The translations under genes and the position numbers were made by a program. The notes under the pieces were generated by a model. It did no database searches. It worked only from the letters and a program-made list of their open reading frames with translations, and had not been told where the DNA came from. A stretch of 64,000 nucleotides of DNA from Anisakis pegreffii (lineage: Eukaryota; Nematoda; Chromadorea; Rhabditida; Anisakidae): contig JAPYMA010002233.1 in the NCBI GenBank assembly GCA_035041965.1, positions 1-64,000 of the forward strand, read 5' to 3'. This document shows, in pieces, positions 1 to 13,483 of the stretch. Within the stretch, counting starts at the first letter, position 1; each line of letters begins with the position of its first letter.

Positions 1-436
1 GGAAGGCGAACATGATAACCGTAACAGCATTGAGAAAGTATCGACAAAATGGCTACATCTCATCAAGCAAGGAGAACCGCTCAGCAAAATTTTTTTTCCA
101 ACTCTTGAGATTCCGCTGGATTGAAGGACGCAAAGAAAATCATCTGTTACTCTGTAAACTTGAGAGTAAGGCTAGCCTGAAAGCTAAGATTCTGAGCAAT
201 TGCACGGTGCGAAGAAATTCATATGTTTCCGGCAAACCTGAGGGAACGGATAGCTCGAAGATCGTAATCCGCCCAATGCTATATGAACTTATTGATTGGT
301 CTCTAGTGAGCAAATTAGATCAAAAAGCGCGATTGCGTTACATATTTGAGATGTATCTGCAAAAATCGTTATGACTTCTTAAGAAAGCAAAATCGCCCGA
401 CAAAATATATATTTTTCTGAATACGAAGATTCTGCT
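1..436. repeat. Left, diverged edge of the 404-bp satellite
   Basis: This stretch carries sequence related to the satellite core but mismatched, for example a GAAGAAATTCATATGTTTC-type block near 209-230 and the AAACCTGAGGGAACGG block near 234-250. The array runs off the left end of the window, so its full length is unknown. The reading frames seen here are not conserved between copies and I do not regard them as coding. Confidence 0.8.
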
Positions 437-3400
437 CGATCGATTGGTGTGATGAAATTGATATGTTACTGGTCAAAGCTGAGAGTATTGTAAGCTCAAA
501 TGTGGCAACCCCTATAACATCAGAAAAATAGTTATATCTCCTCGTAGAGGCGAAATTTTCCAACGAAGTTTTCATTTTCAGAAAGCAGAGATTCTGTTCA
601 ACCGAGTGTTGTATAAATATTATTATGCTGCTTGGTAAACCTGAGAAGACGGTTGGCTTGAATCTATCAAAACTAAATTTCTATTGTAATGTGTAATATC
701 TATTGATCTATAGTGATACAATGCATTTCACTGAGCACCATCGAGCTAGTTGAGACAACCTTAATTAAATAGTTATATCTCCTCAACTAAGCAGAATCGC
801 TCGACAAAATACATATTTTTCTGAATTCAGAGATTCTGCTCGATCGATTGGTGTGATAAAATTGATATGTTACTGGTCAAAGCTGAGAGTATTGTAAGCT
901 CAAATGTGGCAACCCCTATAACATCAGAAAAATAGTTATATCTCCTCGTAGAGGCGAAATTTTCCAACGAAGTTTTCATTTTCAGAAAGCAGAGATTCTG
1001 TTCAACCGAGTGTTGTATAAATATTATTATGCTGCTTGGTAAACCTGAGAAGACGGTTGGCTTGAATCTATCAAAACTAAATTTCTATTGTAATGTGTAA
1101 TATCTATTGATCTATAGTGATACAATGCATTTCACTGAGCACCATCGAGCTAGTTGAGACAACCTTAATTAAATAGTTATATCTCCTCAACTAAGCAGAA
1201 TCGCTCGACAAAATACATATTTTTCTGAATTCAGAGATTCTGCTCGATCGATTGGTGTGATAAAATTGATATGTTACTGGTCAAAGCTGAGAGTATTGTA
1301 AGCTCAAATGTGGCAACCCCTATAACATCAGAAAAATAGTTATATCTCCTCGTAGAGGCGAAATTTTCCAACGAAGTTTTCATTTTCAGAAAGCAGAGAT
1401 TCTGTTCAACCGAGTGTTGTATAAATATTATTATGCTGCTTGGTAAACCTGAGAAGACGGTTGGCTTGAATCTATCAAAACTAAATTTCTATTGTAATGT
1501 GTAATATCTATTGATCTATAGTGATACAATGCATTTCACTGAGCACCATCGAGCTAGTTGAGACAACCTTAATTAAATAGTTATATCTCCTCAACTAAGC
1601 AGAATCGCTCGACAAAATACATATTTTTCTGAATTCAGAGATTCTGCTCGATCGATTGGTGTGATAAAATTGATATGTTACTGGTCAAAGCTGAGAGTAT
1701 TGTAAGCTCAAATGTGGCAACCCCTATAACATCAGAAAAATAGTTATATCTCCTCGTAGAGGCGAAATTTTCCAACGAAGTTTTCATTTTCAGAAAGCAG
1801 AGATTCTGTTCAACCGAGTGTTGTATAAATATTATTATGCTGCTTGGTAAACCTGAGAAGACGGTTGGCTTGAATCTATCAAAACTAAATTTCTATTGTA
1901 ATGTGTAATATCTATTGATCTATAGTGATACAATGCATTTCACTGAGCACCATCGAGCTAGTTGAGACAACCTTAATTAAATAGTTATATCTCCTCAACT
2001 AAGCAGAATCGCTCGACAAAATACATATTTTTCTGAATTCAGAGATTCTGCTCGATCGATTGGTGTGATAAAATTGATATGTTACTGGTCAAAGCTGAGA
2101 GTATTGTAAGCTCAAATGTGGCAACCCCTATAACATCAGAAAAATAGTTATATCTCCTCGTAGAGGCGAAATTTTCCAACGAAGTTTTCATTTTCAGAAA
2201 GCAGAGATTCTGTTCAACCGAGTGTTGTATAAATATTATTATGCTGCTTGGTAAACCTGAGAAGACGGTTGGCTTGAATCTATCAAAACTAAATTTCTAT
2301 TGTAATGTGTAATATCTATTGATCTATAGTGATACAATGCATTTCACTGAGCACCATCGAGCTAGTTGAGACAACCTTAATTAAATAGTTATATCTCCTC
2401 AACTAAGCAGAATCGCTCGACAAAATACATATTTTTCTGAATTCAGAGATTCTGCTCGATCGATTGGTGTGATAAAATTGATATGTTACTGGTCAAAGCT
2501 GAGAGTATTGTAAGCTCAAATGTGGCAACCCCTATAACATCAGAAAAATAGTTATATCTCCTCGTAGAGGCGAAATTTTCCAACGAAGTTTTCATTTTCA
2601 GAAAGCAGAGATTCTGTTCAACCGAGTGTTGTATAAATATTATTATGCTGCTTGGTAAACCTGAGAAGACGGTTGGCTTGAATCTATCAAAACTAAATTT
2701 CTATTGTAATGTGTAATATCTATTGATCTATAGTGATACAATGCATTTCACTGAGCACCATCGAGCTAGTTGAGACAACCTTAATTAAATAGTTATATCT
2801 CCTCAACTAAGCAGAATCGCTCGACAAAATACATATTTTTCTGAATTCAGAGATTCTGCTCGATCGATTGGTGTGATAAAATTGATATGTTACTGGTCAA
2901 AGCTGAGAGTATTGTAAGCTCAAATGTGGCAACCCCTATAACATCAGAAAAATAGTTATATCTCCTCGTAGAGGCGAAATTTTCCAACGAAGTTTTCATT
3001 TTCAGAAAGCAGAGATTCTGTTCAACCGAGTGTTGTATAAATATTATTATGCTGCTTGGTAAACCTGAGAAGACGGTTGGCTTGAATCTATCAAAACTAA
3101 ATTTCTATTGTAATGTGTAATATCTATTGATCTATAGTGATACAATGCATTTCACTGAGCACCATCGAGCTAGTTGAGACAACCTTAATTAAATAGTTAT
3201 ATCTCCTCAACTAAGCAGAATCGCTCGACAAAATACATATTTTTCTGAATTCAGAGATTCTGCTCGATCGATTGGTGTGATAAAATTGATATGTTACTGG
3301 TCAAAGCTGAGAGTATTGTAAGCTCAAATGTGGCAACCCCTATAACATCAGAAAAATAGTTATATCTCCTCGTAGAGGCGAAATTTTCCAACGAAGTTTT

Positions 3401-5029
3401 CATTTTCAGAAAGCAGAGATTCTGTTCAACCGAGTGTTGTATAAATATTATTATGCTGCTTGGTAAACCTGAGAAGACGGTTGGCTTGAATCTATCAAAA
3501 CTAAATTTCTATTGTAATGTGTAATATCTATTGATCTATAGTGATACAATGCATTTCACTGAGCACCATCGAGCTAGTTGAGACAACCTTAATTAAATAG
3601 TTATATCTCCTCAACTAAGCAGAATCGCTCGACAAAATACATATTTTTCTGAATTCAGAGATTCTGCTCGATCGATTGGTGTGATAAAATTGATATGTTA
3701 CTGGTCAAAGCTGAGAGTATTGTAAGCTCAAATGTGGCAACCCCTATAACATCAGAAAAATAGTTATATCTCCTCGTAGAGGCGAAATTTTCCAACGAAG
3801 TTTTCATTTTCAGAAAGCAGAGATTCTGTTCAACCGAGTGTTGTATAAATATTATTATGCTGCTTGGTAAACCTGAGAAGACGGTTGGCTTGAATCTATC
3901 AAAACTAAATTTCTATTGTAATGTGTAATATCTATTGATCTATAGTGATACAATGCATTTCACTGAGCACCATCGAGCTAGTTGAGACAACCTTAATTAA
4001 ATAGTTATATCTCCTCAACTAAGCAGAATCGCTCGACAAAATACATATTTTTCTGAATTCAGAGATTCTGCTCGATCGATTGGTGTGATAAAATTGATAT
4101 GTTACTGGTCAAAGCTGAGAGTATTGTAAGCTCAAATGTGGCAACCCCTATAACATCAGAAAAATAGTTATATCTCCTCGTAGAGGCGAAATTTTCCAAC
4201 GAAGTTTTCATTTTCAGAAAGCAGAGATTCTGTTCAACCGAGTGTTGTATAAATATTATTATGCTGCTTGGTAAACCTGAGAAGACGGTTGGCTTGAATC
4301 TATCAAAACTAAATTTCTATTGTAATGTGTAATATCTATTGATCTATAGTGATACAATGCATTTCACTGAGCACCATCGAGCTAGTTGAGACAACCTTAA
4401 TTAAATAGTTATATCTCCTCAACTAAGCAGAATCGCTCGACAAAATACATATTTTTCTGAATTCAGAGATTCTGCTCGATCGATTGGTGTGATAAAATTG
4501 ATATGTTACTGGTCAAAGCTGAGAGTATTGTAAGCTCAAATGTGGCAACCCCTATAACATCAGAAAAATAGTTATATCTCCTCGTAGAGGCGAAATTTTC
4601 CAACGAAGTTTTCATTTTCAGAAAGCAGAGATTCTGTTCAACCGAGTGTTGTATAAATATTATTATGCTGCTTGGTAAACCTGAGAAGACGGTTGGCTTG
4701 AATCTATCAAAACTAAATTTCTATTGTAATGTGTAATATCTATTGATCTATAGTGATACAATGCATTTCACTGAGCACCATCGAGCTAGTTGAGACAACC
4801 TTAATTAAATAGTTATATCTCCTCAACTAAGCAGAATCGCTCGACAAAATACATATTTTTCTGAATTCAGAGATTCTGCTCGATCGATTGGTGTGATAAA
4901 ATTGATATGTTACTGGTCAAAGCTGAGAGTATTGTAAGCTCAAATGTGGCAACCCCTATAACATCAGAAAAATAGTTATATCTCCTCGTAGAGGCGAAAT
5001 TTTCCAACGAAGTTTTCATTTTCAGAAAG
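437..5029. repeat. Homogeneous core of a 404-bp tandem satellite, about 11.4 copies
   Basis: The anchor CGATCGATTGGTGTGAT recurs at 437, 841, 1245, 1649, 2053, 2457, 2861, 3265, 3669, 4073, 4477 and 4881, exactly 404 bp apart. From about 790 to 5029 I saw no differences between copies by eye; the first copy differs slightly (GATG for GATA after the anchor). Each unit holds one GAATTC and one CGATCG site. Because 404 is not a multiple of 3, no reading frame can run through the array. The unit is itself a dimer of two related half-units beginning AGATTCTG, spaced 162 and 242 bp. Near-identity implies recent amplification or homogenisation, and the copy number may be under-assembled. Confidence 0.97.
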
Positions 5030-6510
5030 CAGAGAGTCTGTTCAACCGAGTGATGTATAAGTATTATTGTGCTGCTTGGTTGGCTTGATTCTATCAAAAC
5101 TACATTTCCATAGTAATGTGTACTATCAATTGATCTATAGTGATACAATGCATTTCAATGAGCACCATCGAGCTAGTTGAGATAACCTTAATTAAATGGC
5201 TATATCTCCTCAACTAAGCAGAATCACTCGACAAAATATATATTATTCTGAATCCAGAGATTCTGGTCGATCGATTGGTGTGAAGAAATTGATATGTTAC
5301 TTGTCAAAGCTGAGGGTATTAAAGGCTTTAGTGCACTAAGCCGTACAGCATCACATAAATTGCTATATCTCCTGGTAGAGTGGGAGCTTCTCAGCAATCT
5401 TTTCATTTTTAGAAACAAGAGATTCTGCTCGATCGAACGTTGTATAAACATTAACATGTTTCTGGGCAAACCTGGGAAGACGGTAGGCTTGAATATATCA
5501 TACTTATATATCTAAACTAGAGCATTGCTTCTATTGATCTACAATGATCACGTGCATATCTATGAGCAATTCAGCGCTAGTTGAGATAGCTTTAATGAAA
5601 TAGCTAGACCTCCTCAACGAAGCAAAACCACTCGACAAAATATATGAATTTCTGAATCCAGAGATACTACTCGAACGATTGTTGTGAAGAAATTGATATG
5701 TTACGGGTCAAAGCTGAGGGTACTGTAGGCTTAAATGTGCTAACCCGTGTAGCATCATAAAAATTGCTATCCCCTCGTAGAGAGGGAATTTCTCAGCAAA
5801 CTTTTCATTTTTAGAAACAGGAGATTCTGCTCGATCGAACGTTGTATAAACATTAATATGTTTCTGGGTAAACCTGAGAAGACGGTAGGCTTGGATATAT
5901 CAATCGCATATTTCTATACTATTGCATTGCATCTATTGATCTATAGTGATCAGTGCATATCTATGAGTAATTTAGCTCTTGTTGAGATAGCTTTAATAAA
6001 ACAGCTAGACCTCTTCAACAACGCCAAATCGCTCGAAAATATATACGATTTTCTGAATTCAGAGATCCTGCTCGATCGATTGGTGTGAAGAAATTGATAT
6101 GTTATCGGTCAATGCTGAGAGTATGGTAGTCCTGGATGTGGCAACCCCTATAGCATCACAAAAATTTCTACATCTCCTACTAGAAGTGGAATATTTCGGC
6201 GAAATCTTCATTTTCAGGAAGCACATATTCTGCTCAATCAAATGATGTACTAATATCAACATGTTGCATGGCAAACCTGAGGGAACGATTGGCTTGAATA
6301 TATCAAAACTATAATTGTGTAGTAATGTGTAATATCTATTTATCTATAGTGATACAATGCATTCCAATGGGCAACACTGCGCTAGTTGAGATAGCTTTAA
6401 TAAAATAGCTATATCACCTCAACCAAGGAGAATCGCTCGACAAAATATATTTTTTTCTGAATTCAGAAACCCTGATCGATCGATTGGTGTGAAGAAATTG
6501 GTATGTTACT
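5030..6510. repeat. Right, diverged edge of the satellite (four variant copies)
   Basis: The same anchor recurs at about 5268, 5672, 6073 and 6477, giving spacings of 387, 404, 401 and 404 bp. The 387-bp spacing is explained by a 17-bp deletion near 5080 that removes the AAACCTGAGAAGACG block. Divergence from the core is obvious here, and the copies share private variants such as GTGTGAAGAAATTG, so this edge escaped the homogenisation that affects the core. The homology stops abruptly at about 6510, after GGTATGTTACT. Confidence 0.92.
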
Positions 6511-7558
6511 CAGATGCAATTGAGCACCACTCGTTTATACTAAACTGTCACGCTGATGGCGGGATAAGTTTGTTGTATTTGTTTTGGTTTGTAGAGTCTG
6601 GATGAAGAGTGCTCTCTACATCGTACCGCAGTCTGTTATGAATATAAAACATCATCTGCCAGGTTTTAATGTATCTTCACATTACTTTCATGACTTTTCG
6701 TTATCTCGCTGAAGATCATTGTTGAACTGTGTGAGAAACTAGTCAATGGTGTGGATAACAGATAAATACGAAAATGAATTAAGTAACTGAAATATACAAC
6801 GAACAGATCGATTATAAAAGAAATTTTACGCGAAACAGACAACACAGTTATAACACGTCGAACGATAACTATTATTATATTAACGATGACAAAAGAATTA
6901 ATTATAAAATGATAATAATGACAATTGATTTGATAATACTAAAAACAGTTCGACAGAGTTTCATCAAAAACAATAAATAGCTGATTGAACAGAGCAATGT
7001 TCCAGTGTACCCTCACTATCAATCGTAAAGGATTTGAACAGCAGCAAATCAAAAAAGCACCTTCACCCCACAACCAAAATCTTTCCACTGACTGCATCAC
7101 TAAAGAAACAGATCGATATTTTTGCTCAAGTATTAACGAATCCAGTATAACAAGATCGAAATTAGACTACTAAATGGTCATTGTACAGCCATAAATACGA
7201 AATAAAACACAACAATAAGCACGTCAAAATAAAGACAGTCACAAAACGAATACTTGTTGAAATACCGGAAACATTAACTTTCCGAATGTTGACTGAAGTC
7301 GTTCAATCCTCTTGTTTTCTTGAACGCTGATTAACTCGTCGAGATCAGATCTCAGGCCGTAATACCCAATGCTGCAATAAATTATTAAAATTGCAATCCC
7401 GAGCAAGAAGGTTTCACTAGTATAACATATTAGATCCATGAATTGGGTAATTATGTTTTCCCTGTAATACTTGAAATGTTAAGAGGAAAAACAACAGCGG
7501 TTAATGATAAATGAATCATGCCGAAATTGGATGTAATTAGACGGTGACAGAAACAGTT
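6511..7558. other. Non-coding stretch between satellite and paa-1
   Basis: This is AT-rich sequence with no recognised gene. A minus-strand ORF at 7439-7239 (66 codons) would give an N-terminal hydrophobic segment, about residues 10-30, followed by a charged helix. It might be an exon of an unresolved gene, but no partner exon or family match was found. The 3' untranslated region of paa-1 must lie at the upper end of this stretch. Confidence 0.4.
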
Positions 7559-10500
7559 TTAAGGTTCCTTGGACCTGATTCTAATGTTCTCTGGAGTTTT
7601 GTAACAGTAGCAATTGCTTGAAACTCAAGAAATGCTCAATGATGGAAACGAAAACGTGAAAAAGAGTAAATGAAGCAAAGGCTGTACCCATCCTTGTTTC
7701 GTCAGCAAAGTAGCGCACGTCAAATTCATTATCGTTACACATCTTCAACAATAATGGTTTCACTTGGGTATTCACTGATCTAAAATTATTACACGTTCAC
7801 ATGTGAAGTATTAACATCGAACAACTGTGACTGATAATAACGATCGATATTATGATAAATGCACTACGAAACAACCGACTAACCCTGCATCAATAACACG
7901 TCCAATACGCAACAGCGTTTTCGCAACATTGAAACGTACATTCGGGACTAGATCTTCACTCAACTGTAAAATCATCACTTGTATGCAATACCATCTGATA
8001 TAATAACTTTCATTGAACATTACTTAATCACCACTCACAAATACTACTCCAACGAATGCTGCTACTTCAACAGTAAATATTACGACAACAATAACCAATT
8101 ACATTTCGAAATAATACTTCAATCCATCAATGCTTCAACCATAATACTTCAATCATTGACAATACTAACCCCAAAATGAACTGATAATAATTACGTTCTA
8201 AAACAAGTGAGGCTTTATTATCCGCTGAGTTAGAATTCTGCACGAATCTACGAATAGGGAAACTTGAACGTGATCAATTAATCAACAGAATTATCACTGT
8301 CAGGGCGCACATACTAACCTGCTGCACAACCGGTAATATTTCTTTGAGTGTATTCTCGGCACCGATTGCTTCACAAAGCGTATTAAAACAGAACAGACAC
8401 GCCAATCGACGCAGATAATTCTTCTCTTTCGCCAGTGGAACCACCTCAATACAGATTTGTTCACAAACGCAATTTTGCTCTTCTTTTTATCCTATGTCTT
8501 TATTTCTAGTGAACTGATTGAAGATAATCGAGAATGACTGACACCAACTAAGAAATTATAGTTCATTTTATGAGGAATAATGAACTCACGAACTAGCATA
8601 TCTATCCATAGCAATTCAAAATATTCAATTATTAGTTGCAGTTCTAATGAGAACGCAGTGAATACGTTGATCACAGAATTCACGAAAAACATTGTATACT
8701 TTACACTTTCATAAGAAAAAATTCGTATCATTACTTCACCATTCTTTGATTAAAACAAATAAAATAATCACTAATAAAACAACTAAACAAATAAATGAAA
8801 AAACCTGTGGTAAAACTTGTTTCAATGCCCAATCAGCGCCAAATTTCTCAGTTAACTGCTTCAAAATACCAGTGGCTGCCTCCCGAATTGCATAAACTAA
8901 AACCAATGTATAAATCAACCGTATAGTCTTACTTCTCACTGAGAAACATCATTCAACGCTATTATCATAACTGATTAGAACCATTTCAACTGAATTATTT
9001 TAACGAGGCAAACCAACCATGATCAGTTAGCCATGCAACGCAAAGTGACAGAAGCTTTTCATCGAAGAATTCTTGACCCTTCAAATATCAACTCTTTAAT
9101 CTGCCGTTAAACAAATGAATATGAACAAATGATACGAATGAATTGCAAGTAAATAACTTCAATGAAACGAACCAACTGAGCAGCAAGTAACGGCATGAAG
9201 TCAACAATCGCTAAACGAACACGCCACTTGCTATCTTCAGCCAATTCAACGATCGCCGGTAACAGAGAGTGCGACAACTGAGCTGCGCCAATCACATCGT
9301 TCACCTCAAACACATCGCATTCGCACTATGAACTGAACTGCACAAACACTAACAATTCAAGGAACAAACCTTATCGAGTGATGAAATGATGTTCAGTCTA
9401 ACTTCAGCAGTTTCATCACGGAGTAGAGTCAGATAAATCGGTAAAAGATGCTCCAGTGTGAGTTCATTGCCAAGTATGGGCGCTAAGCCCATTATGACTG
9501 ATGCTAACGCTGTTTTGACGTGTTGATTTGGATCTGTTACTAATTCTTTTACCACTGGTAAAATATTCGTTAATATTGCCTTTTCACGACCATTTGGGGG
9601 TAATGCTGCACAAAATTCTGAAAATTATATTACATACTTTACATTTTCATGAGAAAACTTTACGTCTTCCTCAAACTACACAAATCAGCCATTAAATCAA
9701 CTATGTAATTTTATGATCCTTTACATATGTGAAAAATACAACTTAACGCTGACTGTAATCATAACCGAAATATTACACAACCAATGGCTTAAACTAATTA
9801 CTAAGGTGAATTACAAAAAAAGTATAAAACAAAATCTTGTATTCCGTTGCTCGAGAAATGAAAATGAGAAAATAGTTCAAATAAAATACGTTGAATTTTT
9901 GCAGCTGATGCACTTCTTACTTCTCCTTCCATATCCTTCAGGAGATTTGTGAACGTAGGCAGTAAATCGCTCATTGTTATATCTTTACCGACTGCTTGTT
10001 GAATCTGTAATTATGTATGGATTTTCAGCGTGAATTTCAAATTCTATGAGAAACAATAAAATTATAAATGAACAAATCGGTTCATTCAAAACCTGTTTTT
10101 TTGTCGCATATCTGATGAAAGTTTTTCCATTGAAACAATCGCAGAATGTTGATCAAGTACTCTGATCAAGTCAAATTTCATTGATAAGTGAGAAGGATAA
10201 TATTAATATAAGCGAATCAGACAAACCTCAGTGAACTTCTCAGCAACCATATAACGAACACGCCAACTCTTATCATCCATCAGGCTACAAAGCACCGGTT
10301 TGATCAATTCCTTGCGCTGGTCTTCAGTTAGCAACGATGCAATTGCAATGCATGCTTCTACGGCTAATAAACGAACAGAGTCCTTCAATCGTTCATTTAT
10401 TTATTTGTCAACAAATCAACACGCAATATTACAATCATCACTCAACCCTTAATAAAACCTACAACCAAACTTTGCGCTACAAGAAGATGATGAATTTCCC

Positions 10501-12241
10501 TGACCAATGCTATCAAAAAACCGACATAAAAATAAACATTCTTTAATCAGTTTTGAAATTTGCAACATAATTTGACTTGTTCTTGACAGTGCGCAATGAC
10601 GGATGCTAAAACAAAAACGTGAACATTAGTTTAATTAGGCAAAAAATAATATTATAAAAGAAAACATAAAATAAGAATGAACCTGCTCATCGGATGCCAA
10701 ATCAACGAACATAAGCAACAGTTCATCCTTCAAGAAGTCTGGTTCCATCACTTTAGCAAACTCACCCAACTTCGAAGCAGCTGCACGTCTGACCATTGGT
10801 GTATCATCACGGCACAGTGCTCGAAACATGCTATAATTGCTTATTTTCTGGGTAATCATAAAACACTTCTTTAATAACACGCTCATCAACACACTCACAC
10901 AACACCAATAACATCTTCACTGATATTTCTATACAGATCAATTCCACAGTTCTGACTTCTACAAATGATAATGAAGAAACTAATTACAAAAACGATGATA
11001 ATATCATCAAATGAAAATAAAAGCAACTTTCGAAGCTCAGCCTTGATCGCAGGACTAACGCGAGGATATGCCACACTGAAAAGACCACAAGCTGACGTAC
11101 GTGATGTAAACCAATCACCTGAGAATATTTGAGAAAGCATGAAAAATCCACTATAGTGAGAAGTTTGATTTTAAAATATTAAATAATCTCAGCGACCTAA
11201 AGAATCTTGAGAGAAGATGATGATACTGAACAAATGGGTAACTTATGAAAAGATTCACAAGCAGTAAAGTGATAACGTAAGCGGTAAATGATAACGAAGG
11301 CAATACGAATGAAGAACTTGACAGAAAATTTGATGCTGCACAAAATTCTGAATTACAGAAAATAATAAAAAAGAGTGAATAAGTGTACCAGTAGCAAGTC
11401 TTCGAACCATCGCAATGAAATGCTCTTCGATCGCTGCACTCGAATGTTTCTCCGCGATTTTACGCAGACTTTCAACGGCTTTATCGCGAACTACTGTCTC
11501 TTCGACAGTAGCTAAATTTTCGAGTGGTGGCAATAAGCAATGCACATATTCCGGTCCACCAACCAACGGTGTGAAATTCCCTAATTGCTCAGCCAATGCC
11601 AACAGCACTTCGTCCTCATCATAAATTGTATCTGCAAATTATTTCATCCTATCAGTAACGAATGTTTTCCAGTCGTTTTATCATTATTACTGCTATCATA
11701 AAGACGGTGCTCATCGGTTTCATCCATGCAATCGAAGGATTATTACGGCACTTTTTTACCCACGAAGCCGTTTTTGATCAACTGCAAAAATAATCTATGC
11801 AAAAAGTCATTCTGAGGGTGATTTTATTGCTGCTAACTTATTCGAAGTCGACTTTGCATTTTGTGATACAAGCAAACTTTATGAAAGGAAATGAAACATC
11901 AGTTTATTGCTGCAGCATGGTAGTCACGACGTGCTTGGTAGATATGTACAGAGTTTTAAAAAATGGATACGTTTCAACAGCAATATAATAAAAGAAAAGT
12001 GCAGAAATAAAACCTTCGTTAAAAATGAAATCAAGTGAAATAAAATAAAAGAGGAAATACCAGTTAAAAATTGGACAAGTTCTCCACGCGTACGTTCAGC
12101 ACCAAGTGCGAGAGCAATCGTTGAGAGTTTACGAATACTGTTGAGTCGTAACTGAACATCTTCATTTCTCAATTCATCGATGAGAACGGCTATTGGATAA
12201 AGATTCTCATCGGACTGTTCGTGACTTTGAACTGCCGCCAT
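7559..12241 (-). CDS. paa-1: PP2A 65-kDa scaffold subunit A (HEAT repeats)
   Basis: This encodes the scaffold of protein phosphatase 2A, the HEAT-repeat solenoid that holds the catalytic C and variable B subunits. Exons in coding order are 12241-12061, 11631-11389, 11118-11028, 10830-10683, 10382-10227, 10004-9890, 9617-9370, 9304-9173, 9078-9018, 8896-8805, 8444-8319, 7963-7884, 7779-7688 and 7590-7559. They join in frame to 598 aa (human and worm A subunits are about 590). Diagnostic blocks include [20 protein letters not shown] near the N terminus, [69 protein letters not shown] and [10 protein letters not shown], in the canonical order. The ATG of MAAVQSHEQ is the first in frame and gives the family length. 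The last exon adds about ten residues ending KEP that differ from other A subunits. Four acceptors end in AAG or GAG. ORFs on the opposite strand here are shadows. Confidence 0.95.
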
Positions 12242-13480
12242 TTGGAAAGTGGTTCAACCGACTCGATTTCGATCAGCCTTTCACAATGCTGCTAACGTTA
12301 TCAATCGTTAATATCAGAGTGGTTAGCATTAGTTTCAACGTTGAGTGAACGAAAGCGATAGACACGGCTGCACAGAGATATCGATCGAAAGCAAACAAAA
12401 GAATATCAATTTATTACGGCAATCAGCTATCCAACATGCTCTCTTCAACCTATTCCCACAACGCACAACAATCAAAGTCACTCATGAACGGTTCCTCACC
12501 ATGAACAATGTAAAAGGCGCATTCTACCATCTGAATTTAAATCAGCATCGGAAAAAACATATTTCCGTTTGCACGTAAACCTCTTCTGGGTTCAGTTTAA
12601 CGCCAGTTGACAACAACATCCAATACATCCAAGGAGACCGCAAAGATCCGGAAAACTGCATACTAGCAAATGTAAGAGCCTAACGAAGGCAGTTATGAAA
12701 TCTTAGAGATGTTTCATCATTTATTCACCTCACTTAAACAGCAAAATCTGGCTAGAAAACTGCGGAAAGCTGTAAAAATCACCCGAACAGTTTAGCCGAT
12801 CCTCAGCCCAAGCAACGACCTCAGTTCAAACTTAAACTCAAGCCTGAACTTGACTCAACTCAACCTTGTCATACTTAGTCACTATTACCACCCCATTTTT
12901 GGAGCGCTGCTAAATCTGCCGAATCGTTCAATTGCTTCGTTTGTATCGTTCACAGTATGTGGAAAGATTGCAAAACATGTCAGAGCTACAGATAAATTAG
13001 AAAATGCTAAATTAGCGCTGTATATATTTGCAAACGGCAACCTATAAAATGCGCTTACTTGATATAATAGTCTAAGGTTTACCTATGCTATAATCGTTAG
13101 CTATGAATTATAAGTTAAGAAACTTTCGGCAAATGTAGCATACGGAAATTACACGCTTAAAATTTTTTGAGAGACATAATATACGCACAGTATACTTTAG
13201 CAGCTGCATCAGACTAAACTTTTGAAAATTGGCAAAACTCGTAGTGATCGAGAACGCATATCGGTCAGATTGCTTATTACTCATAGAATGGTACAAACAT
13301 CAACGCAACGCATTGTTCACTGTGCGTTGAAAGTGTAATCAGAGATACATATACAAATGTGTGGCAGACTGACAAGGAAAGGTCACGAACTTACCCCACG
13401 TTTCGGGATGAGATATATATCGTATTGTAGACCTCCTCCAAAATTTTCACGTTAAGACGTCAGGAAACCGATATCGTGAG
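12242..13480. other. Upstream region of paa-1, no gene recognised
   Basis: Upstream of the paa-1 ATG I see no coding exon that matches a family. The stretch must contain the paa-1 promoter and 5' untranslated region, but I cannot place a transcription start. A run around 12810-12870 repeats CAAACTTAAACTCAAGCC-like words and resembles one near 44180-44260. Confidence 0.35.
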
Positions 13481-13483
13481 TAA

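Noticed and set aside
437..5029. CRISPR array
   Set aside because: The whole 404-bp unit repeats without unique spacers and the window is eukaryotic.
437..5029. tRNA-like or Pol III genes in each satellite unit (GGCTTGAATCT resembles box B)
   Set aside because: The match is weak, with no box A at the right distance and no stem closure.
369..6274. Repeated ORFs such as MKTSLENFASTRRYNYFSDV on the minus strand of the satellite
   Set aside because: They recur because the DNA repeats. The period of 404 bp is not divisible by 3, the frames break at each unit, and the protein has no recognisable domain.
10635..10898. Several plus-strand ORFs over paa-1 exons (for example 10677-10874 and 11415-11624)
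   Set aside because: They are antisense shadows of conserved minus-strand exons.
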